The notes under the pieces were generated by a model. That model had not been told where the DNA came from. It was given only the letters and a program-made list of their open reading frames with translations, and searched no databases. Below, piece after piece: positions 5,386 through 5,497 of a stretch of 5,497 nt of DNA; the first letter of the stretch is position 1; the number at the start of each line of letters is the position of its first letter. Source of the DNA: Candidatus Hodarchaeota archaeon (GTDB lineage: Archaea > Asgardarchaeota > Heimdallarchaeia > Hodarchaeales > Hodarchaeaceae); NCBI GenBank assembly GCA_030589605.1, contig JAUUVJ010000308.1, positions 1-5,497 on the forward strand, written 5' to 3'. The position numbers and the translations under genes are program-made.

Positions 5386-5497
5386 ATGAATGTTCGAGAA
5401 TTTATGCGTAAATACTTAACAAGTTACGATTTAAGGAAACTTGTAAAACAATACAAATTGAACCCAAATGAGACAAGGATACAAATAATAAAACAAC
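5386..5497 (+). CDS. Start of a protein with a SAP-like helical N-terminus
   Basis: From ATG 5386 a frame of 37 codons is open to the right edge. GAGTGAT (5372-5378) lies 7 bases upstream, a good ribosome site. The visible part reads MNVREFMRKYLTSYDLRKLV followed by KQYKLNPNETRIQIIKQ. The spacing of Leu/Tyr and the closing Lxxxx(N/G)xTRxQII(K)Q resemble SAP-type helix-extended-helix modules, which usually bind DNA and often form the N-terminus of larger nucleases or helicases. A glycine usual in the SAP turn is Glu here, so the match is partial. It lies 35 bases after the GIY-YIG remnant and may share its transcript. The rest of the protein lies outside the window. Confidence 0.55.
   Translation, partial: MNVREFMRKYLTSYDLRKLVKQYKLNPNETRIQIIKQ

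Overview
This is an AT-rich window (roughly one third G+C or less by eye) with Lys/Ile/Asn-rich proteins and small genes on both strands. Many starts are non-AUG (TTG or GTG), and several have Shine-Dalgarno-like sequences just upstream. No rRNA, tRNA, CRISPR array, complete insertion sequence or housekeeping gene is visible, so the host cannot be fixed. The zinc ribbons, the T-run terminator and the general style would suit a low-GC archaeon (an Asgard lineage is one guess), but a low-GC bacterium is not excluded. The content looks like an accessory or genome-island region, with small orphan genes, nuclease-like and acetyltransferase genes, and several gene remnants.

Left part (1-1242). Two genes run leftwards: a four-helix membrane protein of unknown function (126-830) and, 21 bases downstream of it, the start of another protein that leaves the window (1-104). 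Divergent from them, a small zinc-ribbon protein (from 883) is broken by frameshifts; its apparent tail resurfaces in other frames up to 1242.

Centre (1243-2993). A 350-residue DUF4238 protein with an extra C-terminal four-cysteine zinc ribbon (1481-2533) is followed 27 bases later by a GNAT-type acetyltransferase (2561-2947) and then an eight-T run that may end the transcript. This pair is the best-preserved and most interesting unit in the window.

Right-centre (2994-4617). Two leftward remnants (3309-3770 and 3034-3246) keep long protein-like reading frames interrupted only by stop codons, mostly TAA. To their right is an intact protein with one N-terminal membrane helix and a probable beta-rich outer domain (3796-4380), then a stretch with no convincing intact gene.

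Right end (4618-5497). A tightly packed rightward series holds a possible 30-residue basic peptide, a 46-residue helical protein, a GIY-YIG-like nuclease broken by one in-frame TAA, and the start of a protein with a SAP-like helical N-terminus that leaves the window. Start/stop overlaps and close spacing suggest co-translation.

The recurring theme is reading frames broken by single stops, usually TAA where a CAA glutamine codon would fit. The simplest reading is gene decay under AT-biased mutation. Reassigned stop codons or consensus errors are less likely alternatives that can be tested.
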